Below are positions 26,089-36,977 of a stretch of DNA of 64,000 nt, piece by piece. The stretch lies in the NCBI RefSeq assembly GCF_013456555.2, contig NZ_CP059154.1:2790001-2854000 (forward strand), read 5' to 3'. Numbering within the stretch: the stretch's first letter is position 1; every line of letters begins with the position of its first letter. The position numbers were made by a program, and so were the translations under genes. The notes under the pieces were generated by a model, which did no database searches, was not told where the DNA came from, and saw nothing but the letters and a program-made list of their open reading frames with translations. This stretch comes from Natrinema zhouii (GTDB lineage Archaea > Halobacteriota > Halobacteria > Halobacteriales > Natrialbaceae).

Positions 26089-26759
26089 TCAGATGCCGGT
26101 GTCCGAAGGCGACTCGGGTTCACCCTCGAGTCGCTGGTAGCAGTAGTAGGAGTACGCGGTGGTGATCGCGGCCGTCAGTAGCAGGGGAACCATGAGAAAG
26201 TAAACCGCGTAGTCGCCAAAGAAGAGCCCGACCAGCGTGACCAGCGCGGTGAGCTTGAACAGCTGGCCGCCGAGTTCGTGCGTGCGCTCCCAGACCGCCG
26301 CGCTGCTGAGCGTCCACGGGGTGCGGATGCCGACGAACCAGTTCGGCTCTGCGCGCGTGAGCAACGCGCCGATGCCGTAGAAGAAGACGGCGATCGCACC
26401 GAGGACGAGCAGCGTGAAATCGAACTCGTACCCGAGATTGAACGCGAGGATTCCGAGGTGAAGGACGAACATGAATCCCGTGAACGCGACGACGAACCAG
26501 TCGTAGGCGGCGCGGAACGCGTCGACGTTCTCCCCGAGCGGGTCGACTCGAGGGACCACTGCGAGGAGCGCCAACAGCGCCGCTGAGAGGATGGGAACGA
26601 ATGCGAGGCCCAGCGTTTTCGACATCGTCCCGTCCGGCTCGCCGGCGGCGTTCCAGTGCGTCACGAGCCGATCCGGAAGCTCCGGTGCCGCGAGGACGCT
26701 GGCGACGCCGGCGAGGACGACGAACGCGCCCCCAGCGTCAGTCGATGAGTCGTCTTCAT
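26089..26759 (-). pseudogene. SdpI/DUF1648 family membrane protein with one-base frameshift
   Basis: The N-terminus starts at ATG 26759 (MKTTHRLTLG), then the frame breaks at a run of five C (26729-26733). One extra base would continue it as GGAFVVLAGVASVLAAPELP and then, in the long downstream frame, THWNAAGEPDGTMSKTLGLA (the DUF1648 motif), several transmembrane helices and the SdpI signature RTPWTLSSAAVWERTHELGG. SdpI proteins give immunity to the SDP toxin in Bacillus; archaeal homologues have unknown roles. The rest of the gene (to 26089) is intact, so this may be a homopolymer sequencing error or a very recent mutation. Confidence 0.75.
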
Positions 26760-26923
26760 ACCGGGTAATACGGCGTCATTGCGCATCAAGCTGGGGTTCG
26801 GACACCGGAGAGCAGCCGGGAGGCGGCCGCTAGGGTGCCTCGTTATCGGCTCCAGCGATACCGTTCGCTCGAGCCGAAACGCGGGACAACGCTTTTCCGG
26901 CTCGTTGAACTCACAGCGAGACA

Positions 26924-27076
26924 GTGACGGGAGCGTTGCCTTCAAGAATCTGGCAGTGTCCGGAGTGTGACCGATCCGTTAACGGATTCGTGAACGGCTG
27001 TCGGTGTCCATCCTGTCGGGAGAAGGTCTTCGACGGCGAAGTCATCGCCGATCAGTTCGCTTCGAGCGCGCAGTGA
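26924..27076 (+). CDS. Micro zinc-ribbon protein (50 aa)
   Basis: GTG start; 50 residues: RIWQCPECDRSVNGFVNGCR, then CPSCREKVFDGEVIADQF. CxxC at residues 12-15 and CRCPSC at 26-31 supply a zinc ribbon. No promoter of normal spacing is obvious. It is divergent from the SdpI-like gene and convergent with arcS. The family is not recognised. Confidence 0.6.
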   Translation: MTGALPSRIWQCPECDRSVNGFVNGCRCPSCREKVFDGEVIADQFASSAQ

Positions 27077-27101
27077 CGGATGCTGTGTGAGCCGAGCCGG
27101 C

Positions 27102-28853
27102 CTATTTCTCTTCGACGTGGCGGATCTCGCAGGCGACGCCGCGCGTGCTCTCGGCCATCTCGCGCCCGAACATTTCGGCGCGGCCGACAGCGAACGCCTT
27201 CGGTCCCTCGACGATCACTTCGTCGCCGACGCGAATCTCTTCGTCGGCGTCGACGACCCCCGGCGCGAGCACGCTGCCGTGCGGGACGAAGCCGTCAATC
27301 TCGACGCGCTTCGCCGGTGCATCGCTCTCGAGCCACTGTCTCGCCCCCGCGAGCGTGAAGGAGAGGGTACCGTACTGGGGGACCATCGTCGCGAGCTGAG
27401 TGTCCTCACTGTCGCGAACCTGGATCTTGGGGTAGCGACCGGTCGTCTGGATGTCCTCGAAGAGGTCGTCGCCCGCTCCGTCGCCCAGCAGGTAGTCCGC
27501 GATGGCGCGGACGGTGTTGTGCTCGCGCTCGCGCTTGGGGTACTTGAGTTCGCCCGATAGCGCCTGCGAGAGGTTCGCGAGCGACTCGTCGTCGGTCGGA
27601 TGCTCGGCGACCGTATAGGTGATATCGAGGTCCAGTCGCTCCTCGACGCGCTCGACGATGTCGCGGTAGCCGTCCTCGGGGACGTGGGCGATGATGGACG
27701 GATACTCGTTGCGCTCGAGGTAGCGCTGCAGGACCGTACTGACGAACTGTTTTTCGTCCTCGGACCAGCGGCCCGTCACCACGGTGTCGTAGTGCTGGGC
27801 GGGGTAGGTCGTCTCGAGTTCCTGCGGGACGACGCCAATGGGGCTCGTCATCGAGACGAGGTGGGCGCGCCACTGGATGGCGTCGTGGAACTGGCGGTGG
27901 CTCTGGGACTCGCTGTAGGGTTTGGCGGCCGAACACGGAACGAGCACGAGCGGGTTCTTGAACCGGTTGCGGTACCGCGTCGTCACCCGGTCGGCGAAGC
28001 GCTGGATCTCCACCCGGCGAAGGGTGTCCGCGGACGCGGCGTCGATCTGGGCGTCCCGAAGGATGGGTGTGCGTTCCTCGAGGTACCCCCACTGCGAGTC
28101 CAGTTCGCGCATCGCGGCGGTGAGCCACTGGTCGTGGCGGGCCTGTCCTTCGACGTAGTCCCGAAGCCGGCCGTCCCGGATCCGGCGGCGGACGATCGCC
28201 AGTTCGGCCTCGAGAGCGTTGACGTTGTGGTCCGCACAGTCCTCGCGCGTAAACTCCTCGCGGGGCTGTTGGCAGGCGGGACACGAGCAGGGTAACTCCT
28301 CGAGGTCCTCGAGGAAGTACGCCTCGTCGGTCGTCAGATACCGCCCCTCGGTGCCTTTCACGACGGCCGCGGTCTCGTCGAACAGATCGACGCCGGCGTA
28401 GGCCAGCAGGGCGACGTTCCGCGGCGTCGCGACGCCGGAGAACAGCAGGGCGGTGTCAGCGGGGATCGCCTCGCGAACGTTCACGACGGCCTCGACCAGC
28501 GCCGCACCGTGGCCCATCACTGACTGGACGTTCGAGAGGGCGTAGGCGTCCGTTCCTTGGGATTCGACGCTCTCGCTCGAGACGACCGCGACGCTGGGAT
28601 AGTCGACGTCGGGGGCGTCGACGGCGAACGACTCCTGGACTTCCTCGGCGGTGCCGCCGGGGAACGCTCGATGGGGAAGCACCGTGAGCTGTGACTTGTC
28701 GCCTGTGGGAATCCCGCGGTCCTCGCTCCAGAGCGAACCTGCATCCTCGAGGATGTCGTCGACGAGTGCAGGCGTCGAACGCGGCGAAGAGAGGCGAAGT
28801 TCGCCCACGCGCGCGGCCCCGTCGCGCTCGTGTACTTCGAAATAATCGGTCAT
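27102..28853 (-). CDS. arcS: Archaeosine synthase ArcS (alpha subunit)
   Basis: 583 residues from MTDYFEVHERD. The N-terminal half is a degenerate TGT-like barrel with zinc ligands in PCSCPAC (C189, C191, C194) and DCADHN. The middle carries the ArcS-specific VPCSAAKPYSESQSH motif (PCS at 306-308) and the C-terminus a PUA domain (IDGFVPHGSVLAPGVVDADEEIRVGDEVIV). In tRNA modification ArcS adds lysine to preQ0 at position 15 made by TgtA; RaSEA then converts the adduct to archaeosine. The gene is followed 3.5 kb on by tgtA and a further 1.8 kb on by RaSEA, so all three steps lie within 9.6 kb. MTDYFEV was chosen because it mirrors the tgtA start MRECFEV. Confidence 0.93.
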   Translation of the reverse strand: MTDYFEVHERDGAARVGELRLSSPRSTPALVDDILEDAGSLWSEDRGIPTGDKSQLTVLPHRAFPGGTAEEVQESFAVDAPDVDYPSVAVVSSESVESQGTDAYALSNVQSVMGHGAALVEAVVNVREAIPADTALLFSGVATPRNVALLAYAGVDLFDETAAVVKGTEGRYLTTDEAYFLEDLEELPCSCPACQQPREEFTREDCADHNVNALEAELAIVRRRIRDGRLRDYVEGQARHDQWLTAAMRELDSQWGYLEERTPILRDAQIDAASADTLRRVEIQRFADRVTTRYRNRFKNPLVLVPCSAAKPYSESQSHRQFHDAIQWRAHLVSMTSPIGVVPQELETTYPAQHYDTVVTGRWSEDEKQFVSTVLQRYLERNEYPSIIAHVPEDGYRDIVERVEERLDLDITYTVAEHPTDDESLANLSQALSGELKYPKREREHNTVRAIADYLLGDGAGDDLFEDIQTTGRYPKIQVRDSEDTQLATMVPQYGTLSFTLAGARQWLESDAPAKRVEIDGFVPHGSVLAPGVVDADEEIRVGDEVIVEGPKAFAVGRAEMFGREMAESTRGVACEIRHVEEK

Positions 28854-29038
28854 ACTCGGTATGACCGGGGAGAGCGAAAGAGGTTGTCGATAGCGCGCTC
28901 GAGATGCCCGGTGTATCGAGGTGAACGAACTAGGGGTGCTTCTCCGAACCAAATACCCGTCGTTTATCGTGATTGTTTTCTCGTGTATTACTGTCCTCTA
29001 TACCTGAATCCATCGGGGTACAGGTGAGAAAATTAAAC

Positions 29039-29062
29039 TTTATACCCTAGCAGTTGGAGGTC
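29039..29062 (+). promoter_or_regulatory. TATA-like box and Shine-Dalgarno-like GGAGGTC
   Basis: TTTATA at 29039-29044 precedes the start at 29070 by about 27 bp, predicting a near-leaderless transcript. Yet GGAGGTC (29056-29062) also lies seven bases before the ATG at an ideal ribosome-binding distance. If the AATTAA at 29031-29036 is the real box, the transcript would start at about 29060 and only partly include the motif. Confidence 0.45.
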
Positions 29063-29069
29063 AACCTAT

Positions 29070-31082
29070 ATGTCATCGAAATCGAAACCGAACCTGCGAT
29101 CCACGGACGAGTTCAGGGCGTTCCTGGCCGTGTTTCTGGTCGCAGTCGTTGGGGTAGCGACAATCGGTCTGCCGGTCGTTTTCGGCGGACCGGCAACGAC
29201 TGTCGAAGCAACGGAGCCGGCTCCCGAGTTCAAATCGTACGACTCGGTCGCACAGGCCGAGTCCGAACTCGGTGCGGCCGACGACATCTATCTCGGAGAG
29301 AACGGGAGCGCCGTCCTCCGCTACGACGACGAAACGGACGTCAACAAGTTCGAGGCGGGCATGGATGTCAGCGAAGGATTGGTTCACATGCTGGTCGTCG
29401 ACGACTACGAAAATTCGGAGGGCGAACTGGAATCGGCGAACTTCTCGGCGATCCTCGATCAACAGGGACTCTCTGGGAGCGGCTCGTTGATCATGCAGCA
29501 ACCGGAGGACCTGCAGGACCTCAGCATCGACGTCTCTGGGGAAGTCTCCGAGGACACGAACGAATTCGACGCGACCGCGTCGGGAACGTTCGACAGCGAG
29601 GCCGAGACGACCGGTGCGGTCAGCACGAGCGGCTCCGTCGCCGTAACCGCGGACCGACTCGAGACGAGCGGGGATGTCTCCGTCGAAATGAGCGACATGG
29701 GTGGCGCTGAGTCGGACATGTATCTCGATGCCACCGTAGAGGAGCAAACCGACGGTTACGAGGTCGCTGTCTCGCAGAAACAGACCGTCGACGAGGGAGA
29801 CGCCAGTCGGTGGGAGACGCGGAAACAGGCCAAACAGACGCTCCAGCGACAGTACGGCACGTACGCCGCGCTGCTGGGCGGGGACAGTACCGTCTCACTC
29901 ACGAACTACGACTTCGAAGAAGGACCGAACGGCAAGTCCCAGCTCGAGATCGACTTCACCATCGAGTACACCGGCGTCGACAACGGTATCGAGGAGCAGC
30001 TCACGGACCAGTTGGCGAACGATCCGTCGACCGACCTGAGTCGATCTGACGCGGAAGAAATCGCGACCAGCGTCACCGATCTCGAGATCGAGACCATCTC
30101 GTTCACGGTCGACGCGAGCGATAGTTCGGTGGACGCCAACTGGGACGTTTCGATCGCGAACTACGACGAACTCACGTTCGCGATGTTCGATCTCGCGGAA
30201 GCGACTGACACGGACGACCAACTGCCGGAGGACCAGCTCGAGGACGCACGAGCGGCGATCGAAGCCCAGCAGGCGGCGGGTCTCGAGACGGAACTCACCT
30301 GGGATGGGTCGATCGAGCAAACGTCGTCCGAGACGATGACGTTCGACGCGACACTCGCGAGCAATACCGAAAACTGGGACGCCTACATCGACGAACTCGA
30401 GTCCCGAGACATTGAGCCGCCGAACGATGTCACGTTCGAGTTGACGGCCACAACCGATGGTGACCAGCTTGCGGTCGACGGCGAGTTCGAACTCGAGGGC
30501 GAAGACCTCGTCGGCCAGGCGATCAAGAGCGTGACGCAGTCGGCCCAGACCGGTCCGTCGGGATCGACGATGTCCGCGGACGCCGACCAGTTCGTTTCGG
30601 CGCTGGCCGAATCCGAACTCGAGATTGCTCGCATCGACGCCGGTCTCGAGGATGGAACGGTGCGCGTCGAAGGTGGCGCGAAGTTCGAGGATATGAGCAA
30701 GCTCACTGACACGGTCAGCGAAAGCATGGCCATCAGCGGGATGGCGACCGAACAGAACGGAGAGACGGTGTCGACGTACGTCTATGTCGACGAAATGGCC
30801 GATATCGACACCTCGTCGGCGACGAAATCCGATCTCGAACACCTCGACGTGGTCGATTCCGAGACCACCGTCCACCAGGCCGGCGAGTGGGACGATGAGT
30901 TTCCGGAGATCGATACCGACGAGATGAGCGAGTTCCTCACAGCGCAGGACAACGAAGAGACATCCGAAAACGAGGATGAGGACGAGGATGACTCCGATAG
31001 CGTTCCCGGCTTCGGGATCGGGATCGGACTCGCATCGATCGCCGGATTGCTGACGGCGCTCGTGCTCCGACGACAGACGTAA
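29070..31082 (+). CDS. PGF-CTERM-anchored secreted surface protein
   Basis: 670 residues. The N-terminus has a charged start and a hydrophobic segment (FLAVFLVAVVGVATIGLPVVF), so it is exported. A long acidic, Ser/Thr/Asp-rich extracellular region follows with no recognised enzymatic domain; it alternates beta-strand-like stretches (TVSLTNYDFEE, LEIDFTIEYTG, LEIETISFTVDAS) and helical EDQLEDARAAIEAQQAAG. It ends with an acidic ENEDEDEDDSDS stretch, then VPGFGIGIGLASIAGLLTALVLRRQT, the PGF-CTERM tripartite signal (PGF, helix, RR) that archaeosortase A cuts and replaces with a lipid. It stands between arcS and a TRAM protein; no function is evident. Confidence 0.88.
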   Translation: MSSKSKPNLRSTDEFRAFLAVFLVAVVGVATIGLPVVFGGPATTVEATEPAPEFKSYDSVAQAESELGAADDIYLGENGSAVLRYDDETDVNKFEAGMDVSEGLVHMLVVDDYENSEGELESANFSAILDQQGLSGSGSLIMQQPEDLQDLSIDVSGEVSEDTNEFDATASGTFDSEAETTGAVSTSGSVAVTADRLETSGDVSVEMSDMGGAESDMYLDATVEEQTDGYEVAVSQKQTVDEGDASRWETRKQAKQTLQRQYGTYAALLGGDSTVSLTNYDFEEGPNGKSQLEIDFTIEYTGVDNGIEEQLTDQLANDPSTDLSRSDAEEIATSVTDLEIETISFTVDASDSSVDANWDVSIANYDELTFAMFDLAEATDTDDQLPEDQLEDARAAIEAQQAAGLETELTWDGSIEQTSSETMTFDATLASNTENWDAYIDELESRDIEPPNDVTFELTATTDGDQLAVDGEFELEGEDLVGQAIKSVTQSAQTGPSGSTMSADADQFVSALAESELEIARIDAGLEDGTVRVEGGAKFEDMSKLTDTVSESMAISGMATEQNGETVSTYVYVDEMADIDTSSATKSDLEHLDVVDSETTVHQAGEWDDEFPEIDTDEMSEFLTAQDNEETSENEDEDEDDSDSVPGFGIGIGLASIAGLLTALVLRRQT

Positions 31083-31266
31083 CGCAGCCACGATCGACCG
31101 CAGCTATTTTCGCAGTGTTGTGGTCGATTCCCACAGTGGTCGCTGACAGTCGATCGGTGTACAAATCGGTTCAGTTGGTACTATATCGGCGGTGTCACCC
31201 GATCGATGGGACGCCGTCAGAAGACAGGAGCTGCAAGACACGAGCCGGCAGTCAGCAGTGTGACCG

Positions 31267-31623
31267 TTAGACTGCCTCGAGAGCTGTCGCGGTTGCCGAC
31301 GTATGGCCGCGGTTGAACGAGAGGACCTTGACTCGGAGTACGTCGGTCGGTTCACAACGTTCGGGAACGTTCTCGATGAAGACGACGAACCCTTCTACCT
31401 TGCCGACCGCCCGCCGCTCGCCGGAGTGGTGGTCGGTAAACTCGCGGATCGCGACCTCCACGACATCACCGATGTCGACTGGTGGCTCGCGTTTCTGGGC
31501 CTCCCTGTGGCGTTCTCGAGACTGTCGCTCGTCCGCGGAGCCGCCGCGGACCCGTTTGAGTAGCCACGATCCGATCAGAACGGCGACGAACAGGCCGATA
31601 CCGAGCACGGCTAGATTGAGCAT
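31267..31623 (-). CDS. TRAM domain protein with N-terminal membrane helix
   Basis: 118 residues. One transmembrane helix (LAVLGIGLFVAVLIGSWLL, 4-22) precedes a basic linker (RVRGGSADERQSRERHREAQKR) and a TRAM domain (about 50-118): VDIGDVVEVAIREFTDHHSGERRAVGKVEGFVVFIENVPERCE, then VLRVKVLSFNRGHTSATATA. TRAM domains bind RNA; in haloarchaea small TRAM proteins have been linked to RNA chaperoning. The membrane anchor is unusual. It lies close to tgtA and arcS, whose products act on tRNA, which is suggestive but not proof of a link. Confidence 0.87.
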   Translation of the reverse strand: MLNLAVLGIGLFVAVLIGSWLLKRVRGGSADERQSRERHREAQKREPPVDIGDVVEVAIREFTDHHSGERRAVGKVEGFVVFIENVPERCEPTDVLRVKVLSFNRGHTSATATALEAV

Positions 31624-31828
31624 ACTGGAACCGGCTGGCGCATCGGGCTTCCGTGTTCCGATTCCGATAGCGCGTCAGTGTCCCGGTCGATCACTGGGAC
31701 CGCCGCGGGTCGGAAACGCGTTTCGTTGACAGCGCGACGGTAGTGACACTGCCGCTCTCCCCAGGGTTCATTCCAACCCAAAATCATATATAAGTGCTAT
31801 TTCTTCAGCGTGGGAATTCACAATATCC

Positions 31829-31835
31829 TTTTATG
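31829..31835 (+). promoter_or_regulatory. TATA-like box for HalOD1 gene
   Basis: TTTTATG about 27 bp before GTG 31858, which selects that start over the upstream GTG at 31810. Confidence 0.5.
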
Positions 31836-31857
31836 TATCCGTCGGTTTGCATACGTC

Positions 31858-32211
31858 GTGACTTCCTCATTCAGCGGATCATCCGGTGACGGCATTCACG
31901 ACCCACTACACGTTGCCGTCGTTCACGCGGTTGCAGCACACCGGAATGTAGACCCGCTCGAGCTACCGCCCCTCTACGAGTGGATCGATCCCGATTCGCT
32001 GGACACGGTCTTCGAGTCGACGCGACGCAACGGGCCCCGACGTGGTCGTCTCGAGTTTCCCTACGACGGCCACGTGGTCGTCGTGGACTATGCCGACAGC
32101 GTCACGATTTCGGTCGACGGCTCGCCGGCCGTCGAGTCGATCACGGCCGGACCCGACCGTGGCCCGCTGACCGGTGTGCATAACTCGAGCGACGATCACC
32201 CCCGCGTCTGA
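31858..32211 (+). CDS. HalOD1 output domain protein
   Basis: 117 residues from GTG 31858. The HalOD1 pattern is clear: HDPLHVAVVHAVAAHRNVDPLELPPLYEWIDPDSLDTVFES, a RGRLEFPYDGHVVVVDY strand and SVTISVDGSPA. In haloarchaea this domain occurs as stand-alone proteins or fused to receivers; its biochemical role is unknown but it is regarded as a signalling output. A paralogue is at 41362-41676. It converges with tgtA. Confidence 0.85.
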   Translation: MTSSFSGSSGDGIHDPLHVAVVHAVAAHRNVDPLELPPLYEWIDPDSLDTVFESTRRNGPRRGRLEFPYDGHVVVVDYADSVTISVDGSPAVESITAGPDRGPLTGVHNSSDDHPRV

Positions 32212-32349
32212 CGGACGACGATTATACTTCGAACGTTCTCGCGGCGGAACCCACCCGATTCGGACCCGCTCGACTTGAAGCCGTGATTCGGACTGAGCGC
32301 ACCGTTCGGTTGCATCGACTGTACAACACGAATGCGATGCTATCACGGG

Positions 32350-33834
32350 TTACCGACCGTCGTCGCTCTGGAGGTCGACCAGATCGACCGAGTCCGGAAC
32401 GCGCTCGAGGACGCCCGCGGGCCACCCTCGATGCGCGATCGTGACCGCAGTGTCCGGATTCGCGTCGACGAGCCGAGCGACGCCGTCGGCTGCAGCCTCG
32501 AGCGCCGCCCGATCGGTCCGCTCGGGGACTTCCGCGGTGAGCGGATAGCTCCTCGAGAGCGTCCGGGGGAACGGCCCGAACGGTGGCTCGACGCGCCAGG
32601 AATCGTCGAACTCGTCGCTCCGCGGGGAATCCCCCTCCGTGAGCAGCAGGGAATCGGGGACGGACAGCCGCTCGAGGCGCTCGTGGTGGCGGACGACTTC
32701 CGGGCGGCGCGCGCTCTCGTGGGAGGTGTAGAAAAACGAGCCCTTCGAGACGGGATCCGAGCGCTCGAGCTGGGCGGCGTGATCGAGCAGCGTGCGGTAG
32801 CCGTCGAGCATCGTCGGGTGGGCGCGAGCGCGTTGCTCGACGAGTTCCAGCAGGTTGCCAGCGCGGATCGCTTCCTTGATTCGGCGGATCTCGGCGAAGG
32901 TGACGTGAAGGTTGTGCGCGGCCAGTTCCGACTCGCGTTCGTCGTCGGGCAGCGCGCGGAGCTCATCGGGCGAATACGCGGTACAGATGGCACAGGAACA
33001 GGGGAGATACTCGAGGTCCGCGAGCTGGCGGGTGCCCCGTACCGTCAGATAGCGGTCGTCGCGGGCGTAGAGCGCGTAGGCCGCCGAGTCGAACAGGTCA
33101 CAGCCCATCGCGACGGCGAGCGCGAACATCATTGGGTGGCCGGCACCGAAGAGGTGGACCGGTGCGTCGGCCCCCAGCCCGCGTTTGGCGGCGGCGACGA
33201 CGTCGATCATGTCGTCGTACCGGTAGTCGTTCATCAGTGGGACGACCGCGCCGACCGGGAAGACGTCGAGTTCGGTCCCGTCGGCGTGGCGACCGGCCCG
33301 TTCGCGGAGGTCCGGATAGGTCGAGCCCTGGACGGGCGCGCTGACGAGCATCTCGCCCGTGTCGGCTGCCTCGGCGATCTCGAGTCGTTCCTGTGTCGTC
33401 TCGAGGTCGGCTTCGGCCCGTTCGTGGGAGACGTCCGGCGGTGTCGGGATGTCGACCGGCGTGGCGATATCGGAGCCGATCTCGTGCTGGAAGGCGAGGA
33501 TTTCCTCGGTCGTGACGTCGATCTCGCCGTACTCCGAGAGCTGGAAGGAGCCGGAGTCGGTCATGATCGCGCCCGGGAAGTCCAGGAGTTCGTGCAGGCC
33601 CTCCTCGAGGGCGCGTTCGTGAAGCGTATCGTCGCCGTGGATGATGTAGGAGTTCGTGATCAGAATCTCCGCGCCGAACTCCGTGGCGAGCCGGCGAGGA
33701 CTGATCGTATCCAGATTCGGATTGATCACCGGCAACAGCGCCGGGGTTTCGACGGTGACGTCGGCACGGGGGACGGTGAGTTCCCCGATGCGGCCGCCGG
33801 CGTCGGTGTCCCGGACTTCGAAGCACTCGCGCAT
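32350..33834 (-). CDS. tgtA: tRNA-guanine(15) transglycosylase (archaeal TGT)
   Basis: 494 residues from MRECFEV. A TIM-barrel base-exchange enzyme that replaces guanine-15 of tRNA with preQ0, the first step of archaeosine formation. Visible motifs: [25 protein letters not shown], catalytic-region MTDSGSFQ with D93, [22 protein letters not shown] substrate loop and zinc site [11 protein letters not shown]. Its ArcS partner (same strand, 27102-28853) shares the N-terminal arrangement. The chain is full length for a haloarchaeal TGT lacking a long PUA tail. It is divergent from the sequon-rich protein gene. Confidence 0.95.
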   Translation of the reverse strand: MRECFEVRDTDAGGRIGELTVPRADVTVETPALLPVINPNLDTISPRRLATEFGAEILITNSYIIHGDDTLHERALEEGLHELLDFPGAIMTDSGSFQLSEYGEIDVTTEEILAFQHEIGSDIATPVDIPTPPDVSHERAEADLETTQERLEIAEAADTGEMLVSAPVQGSTYPDLRERAGRHADGTELDVFPVGAVVPLMNDYRYDDMIDVVAAAKRGLGADAPVHLFGAGHPMMFALAVAMGCDLFDSAAYALYARDDRYLTVRGTRQLADLEYLPCSCAICTAYSPDELRALPDDERESELAAHNLHVTFAEIRRIKEAIRAGNLLELVEQRARAHPTMLDGYRTLLDHAAQLERSDPVSKGSFFYTSHESARRPEVVRHHERLERLSVPDSLLLTEGDSPRSDEFDDSWRVEPPFGPFPRTLSRSYPLTAEVPERTDRAALEAAADGVARLVDANPDTAVTIAHRGWPAGVLERVPDSVDLVDLQSDDGR

Positions 33835-34107
33835 TGTCCGGCAGTATCGCGAGCGCGCCGGTAAACGTTCCGTTCCGTGCGCTCGGTACTGTAACCCTGG
33901 CAGCTGCAAGCACATCACTTGTCACGTTGGATGAACGGCTCGAATCAGTCCAGTGATCGTTTTCCGTCGGTATCTGTAACCATCATCGAACTCGATAAAT
34001 GAACCCGAGATTAGGGACTGTTGCACGATTCCAACACTGCTTTTCTCCGAGATAATCCTGTAACAGTCGCTCTGTTTTAGCCTCGATCCGCGGGTAGAGA
34101 AGAGCGC

Positions 34108-35493
34108 ATGGTTACACGACCGCAGCAAATCGGTGTCGTGTTCGTGGCGCTGCTGGTCGCACTCGCGGGGGGTCCTGCCCTCGCCGGTGCGACAGCGGCC
34201 GCGGGCGACGACGCCGGAGACATGGGCGAATCGGAATCGAGCGCGACGCTCGAGAACGTACAGGTCGAGACACTGGAACTCGAGAACGTCACGGTCGAGA
34301 ACGCGACGATCGAGGAGCTGAACGTCGAACAGTTCGACGCCGACGTGCAGACGCTGCAGGACGAACTCGACGGTAACGAGTCCGCGACGGCTAACGCGAC
34401 CGACGAGAACGAAACTGACACCGCGAGCAACGAAAGCGAGAACGTGACCCTCTCAGACATCCAGTTCGAATCGCTCGAACTCGAGGGGGTCTCACTCGAG
34501 GACCTCGAGCGTGACGGTGGCGACAACGCGTCTGCAGACGCCGGGATGAACGAGTCCGCTGACGCCGAGAACGACACGGAAACCGACATCGAAATCGAAG
34601 ACGAGGACAACGAGACGGACGTCGCCGTTGAAGACGACAATGCCACTGAGAACGACACTGCGGCGGAGAACGAAAGCTCCGATCAGCAGTCCCTGATCGA
34701 CGAGAACGCGAGCGAGGTCACGGTTCAGAACCTGACCATCGAGACGATGGATGTCCAGGAACTCACCATCGAGGAGCTGACCGCCGGTGAGGACGCTGGA
34801 ATGAACGAGACGGCCGCTAACGAGACGAACGAGAGCGACGACCTCGAGATTACTGACGGGGACAACGAGTCGGCAAACGCGAGTGACGGCGTCGAAATCT
34901 CCGACGAGGATAATGAATCGAACGAGAGCGACGATCTCGAGATCACGGCGGAAGACAACGAGACGGCAGATAACGCGACGACCGAGACGGCAAACGAGTC
35001 ACAGCAGATCGACGAACTCACGATCGAACAGTTTGACGCCGACGAGGTCACGATCGAGTCGATGACCGTCCAGTCGGTCGAGGAGGGTGACCAGAGTGCC
35101 GGTATGGACGCCGACGAAAACGCGACGGCGAACGAGAGCGACGACCTCGAGATTACTGACGAGGACAACGAATCAGAAAACGAGAGCGAGGATCTCGAGA
35201 TTACGACGGACGACAACGAGACGGAGACGAACGAGACGGACACCGAAAGCACCGACAGCACCGGTGAAACCATCTCCACCCTCTCCGCGTCATCGATCAC
35301 GATCGAGAACGCGACCAGCGACACCCTCACGCTCGGCGACGCGAGCGAACTCGAGGACGTCGAGAGCGCCGAGACGACGATGGGAACGGACGCTGAGACG
35401 AACGAGACGAACGTAACGAACGACACGAACGAATCCGACAACGGAACTGAGATCGAGATCGAGGACGACGCCGAGAACGAGTCCGAGGCCTAA
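34108..35493 (+). CDS. Secreted sequon-rich protein with pentapeptide-periodic blocks (paralogue 2)
   Basis: 461 residues. Same architecture as 2513-3748: near-identical signal peptide (MVTRPQQIGVVFVALLVALAGGPALAGA), then five pentapeptide-periodic blocks at residues 46-80, 113-132, 204-228, 304-323 and 392-411. Each block is clearly homologous to that of paralogue 1 (ATLEN VQVET LELEN VTVEN, LTIEQ FDADE VTIES MTVQS), while linkers have diverged: here they contain a repeated ESDDLEIT unit (four copies) and many N-E-S/N-E-T/N-A-T sequons. It ends without a membrane anchor. A TATA-like box (TTTTAG, about 34076-34081) precedes the start. Likely a heavily N-glycosylated extracellular protein; partner unknown. 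Confidence 0.88.
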   Translation: MVTRPQQIGVVFVALLVALAGGPALAGATAAAGDDAGDMGESESSATLENVQVETLELENVTVENATIEELNVEQFDADVQTLQDELDGNESATANATDENETDTASNESENVTLSDIQFESLELEGVSLEDLERDGGDNASADAGMNESADAENDTETDIEIEDEDNETDVAVEDDNATENDTAAENESSDQQSLIDENASEVTVQNLTIETMDVQELTIEELTAGEDAGMNETAANETNESDDLEITDGDNESANASDGVEISDEDNESNESDDLEITAEDNETADNATTETANESQQIDELTIEQFDADEVTIESMTVQSVEEGDQSAGMDADENATANESDDLEITDEDNESENESEDLEITTDDNETETNETDTESTDSTGETISTLSASSITIENATSDTLTLGDASELEDVESAETTMGTDAETNETNVTNDTNESDNGTEIEIEDDAENESEA

Positions 35494-35523
35494 CCTGCGT
35501 TCGACGGAAGAACGCGTCCGCCA

Positions 35524-35529
35524 TTTTTT
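35524..35529 (+). terminator. T-run terminator after sequon-rich protein gene
   Basis: Six T residues about 30 bp after the stop codon, immediately upstream of the RaSEA promoter region. Confidence 0.45.
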
Positions 35530-35619
35530 CGGAGGCTGCGTCTCGAGGCAGCGTGCCGCGGGACGTGGGAACGACGCTAGACGAAGGCGCTTTAGGCGCT
35601 GGCCCGCTTGCACCTTCTA

Positions 35620-36717
<1,098 letters not shown>

Positions 36718-36809
36718 GATACCCTCGAATCCGATAGCCGCCGGCCTGATGGCTGCAGACTGTAGAAGCCGGGTGCACTTATTTCACTCTCGTCCCGGTA
36801 CCGTTGCGC

Positions 36810-36974
36810 ATGGCACTCCCGCCGTTTTCGGATTACTGGAACGAGATCGAGCCGACGCTGTTGATTCTCATCGGGTTCCTCCTGTTCGTCTTTCCCGAGC
36901 CCGCGACCTCCGCGCTGGGCGCGGGACTCATATTGCTCGGTGCCAGCTGGTGGTTCTACGAGTGGGGACGCTGA
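36810..36974 (+). CDS. Small membrane protein (54 aa)
   Basis: MALPPFSDYWNEIEPTLLIL, then IGFLLFVFPEPATSALGAGL and ILLGASWWFYEWGR. Two hydrophobic stretches with a Pro turn make a hairpin membrane protein. Start ATG 36810, stop at 36974, convergent with the kinase gene that ends at 36978 on the other strand. No family recognised. Confidence 0.65.
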   Translation: MALPPFSDYWNEIEPTLLILIGFLLFVFPEPATSALGAGLILLGASWWFYEWGR

Positions 36975-36977
36975 GCC

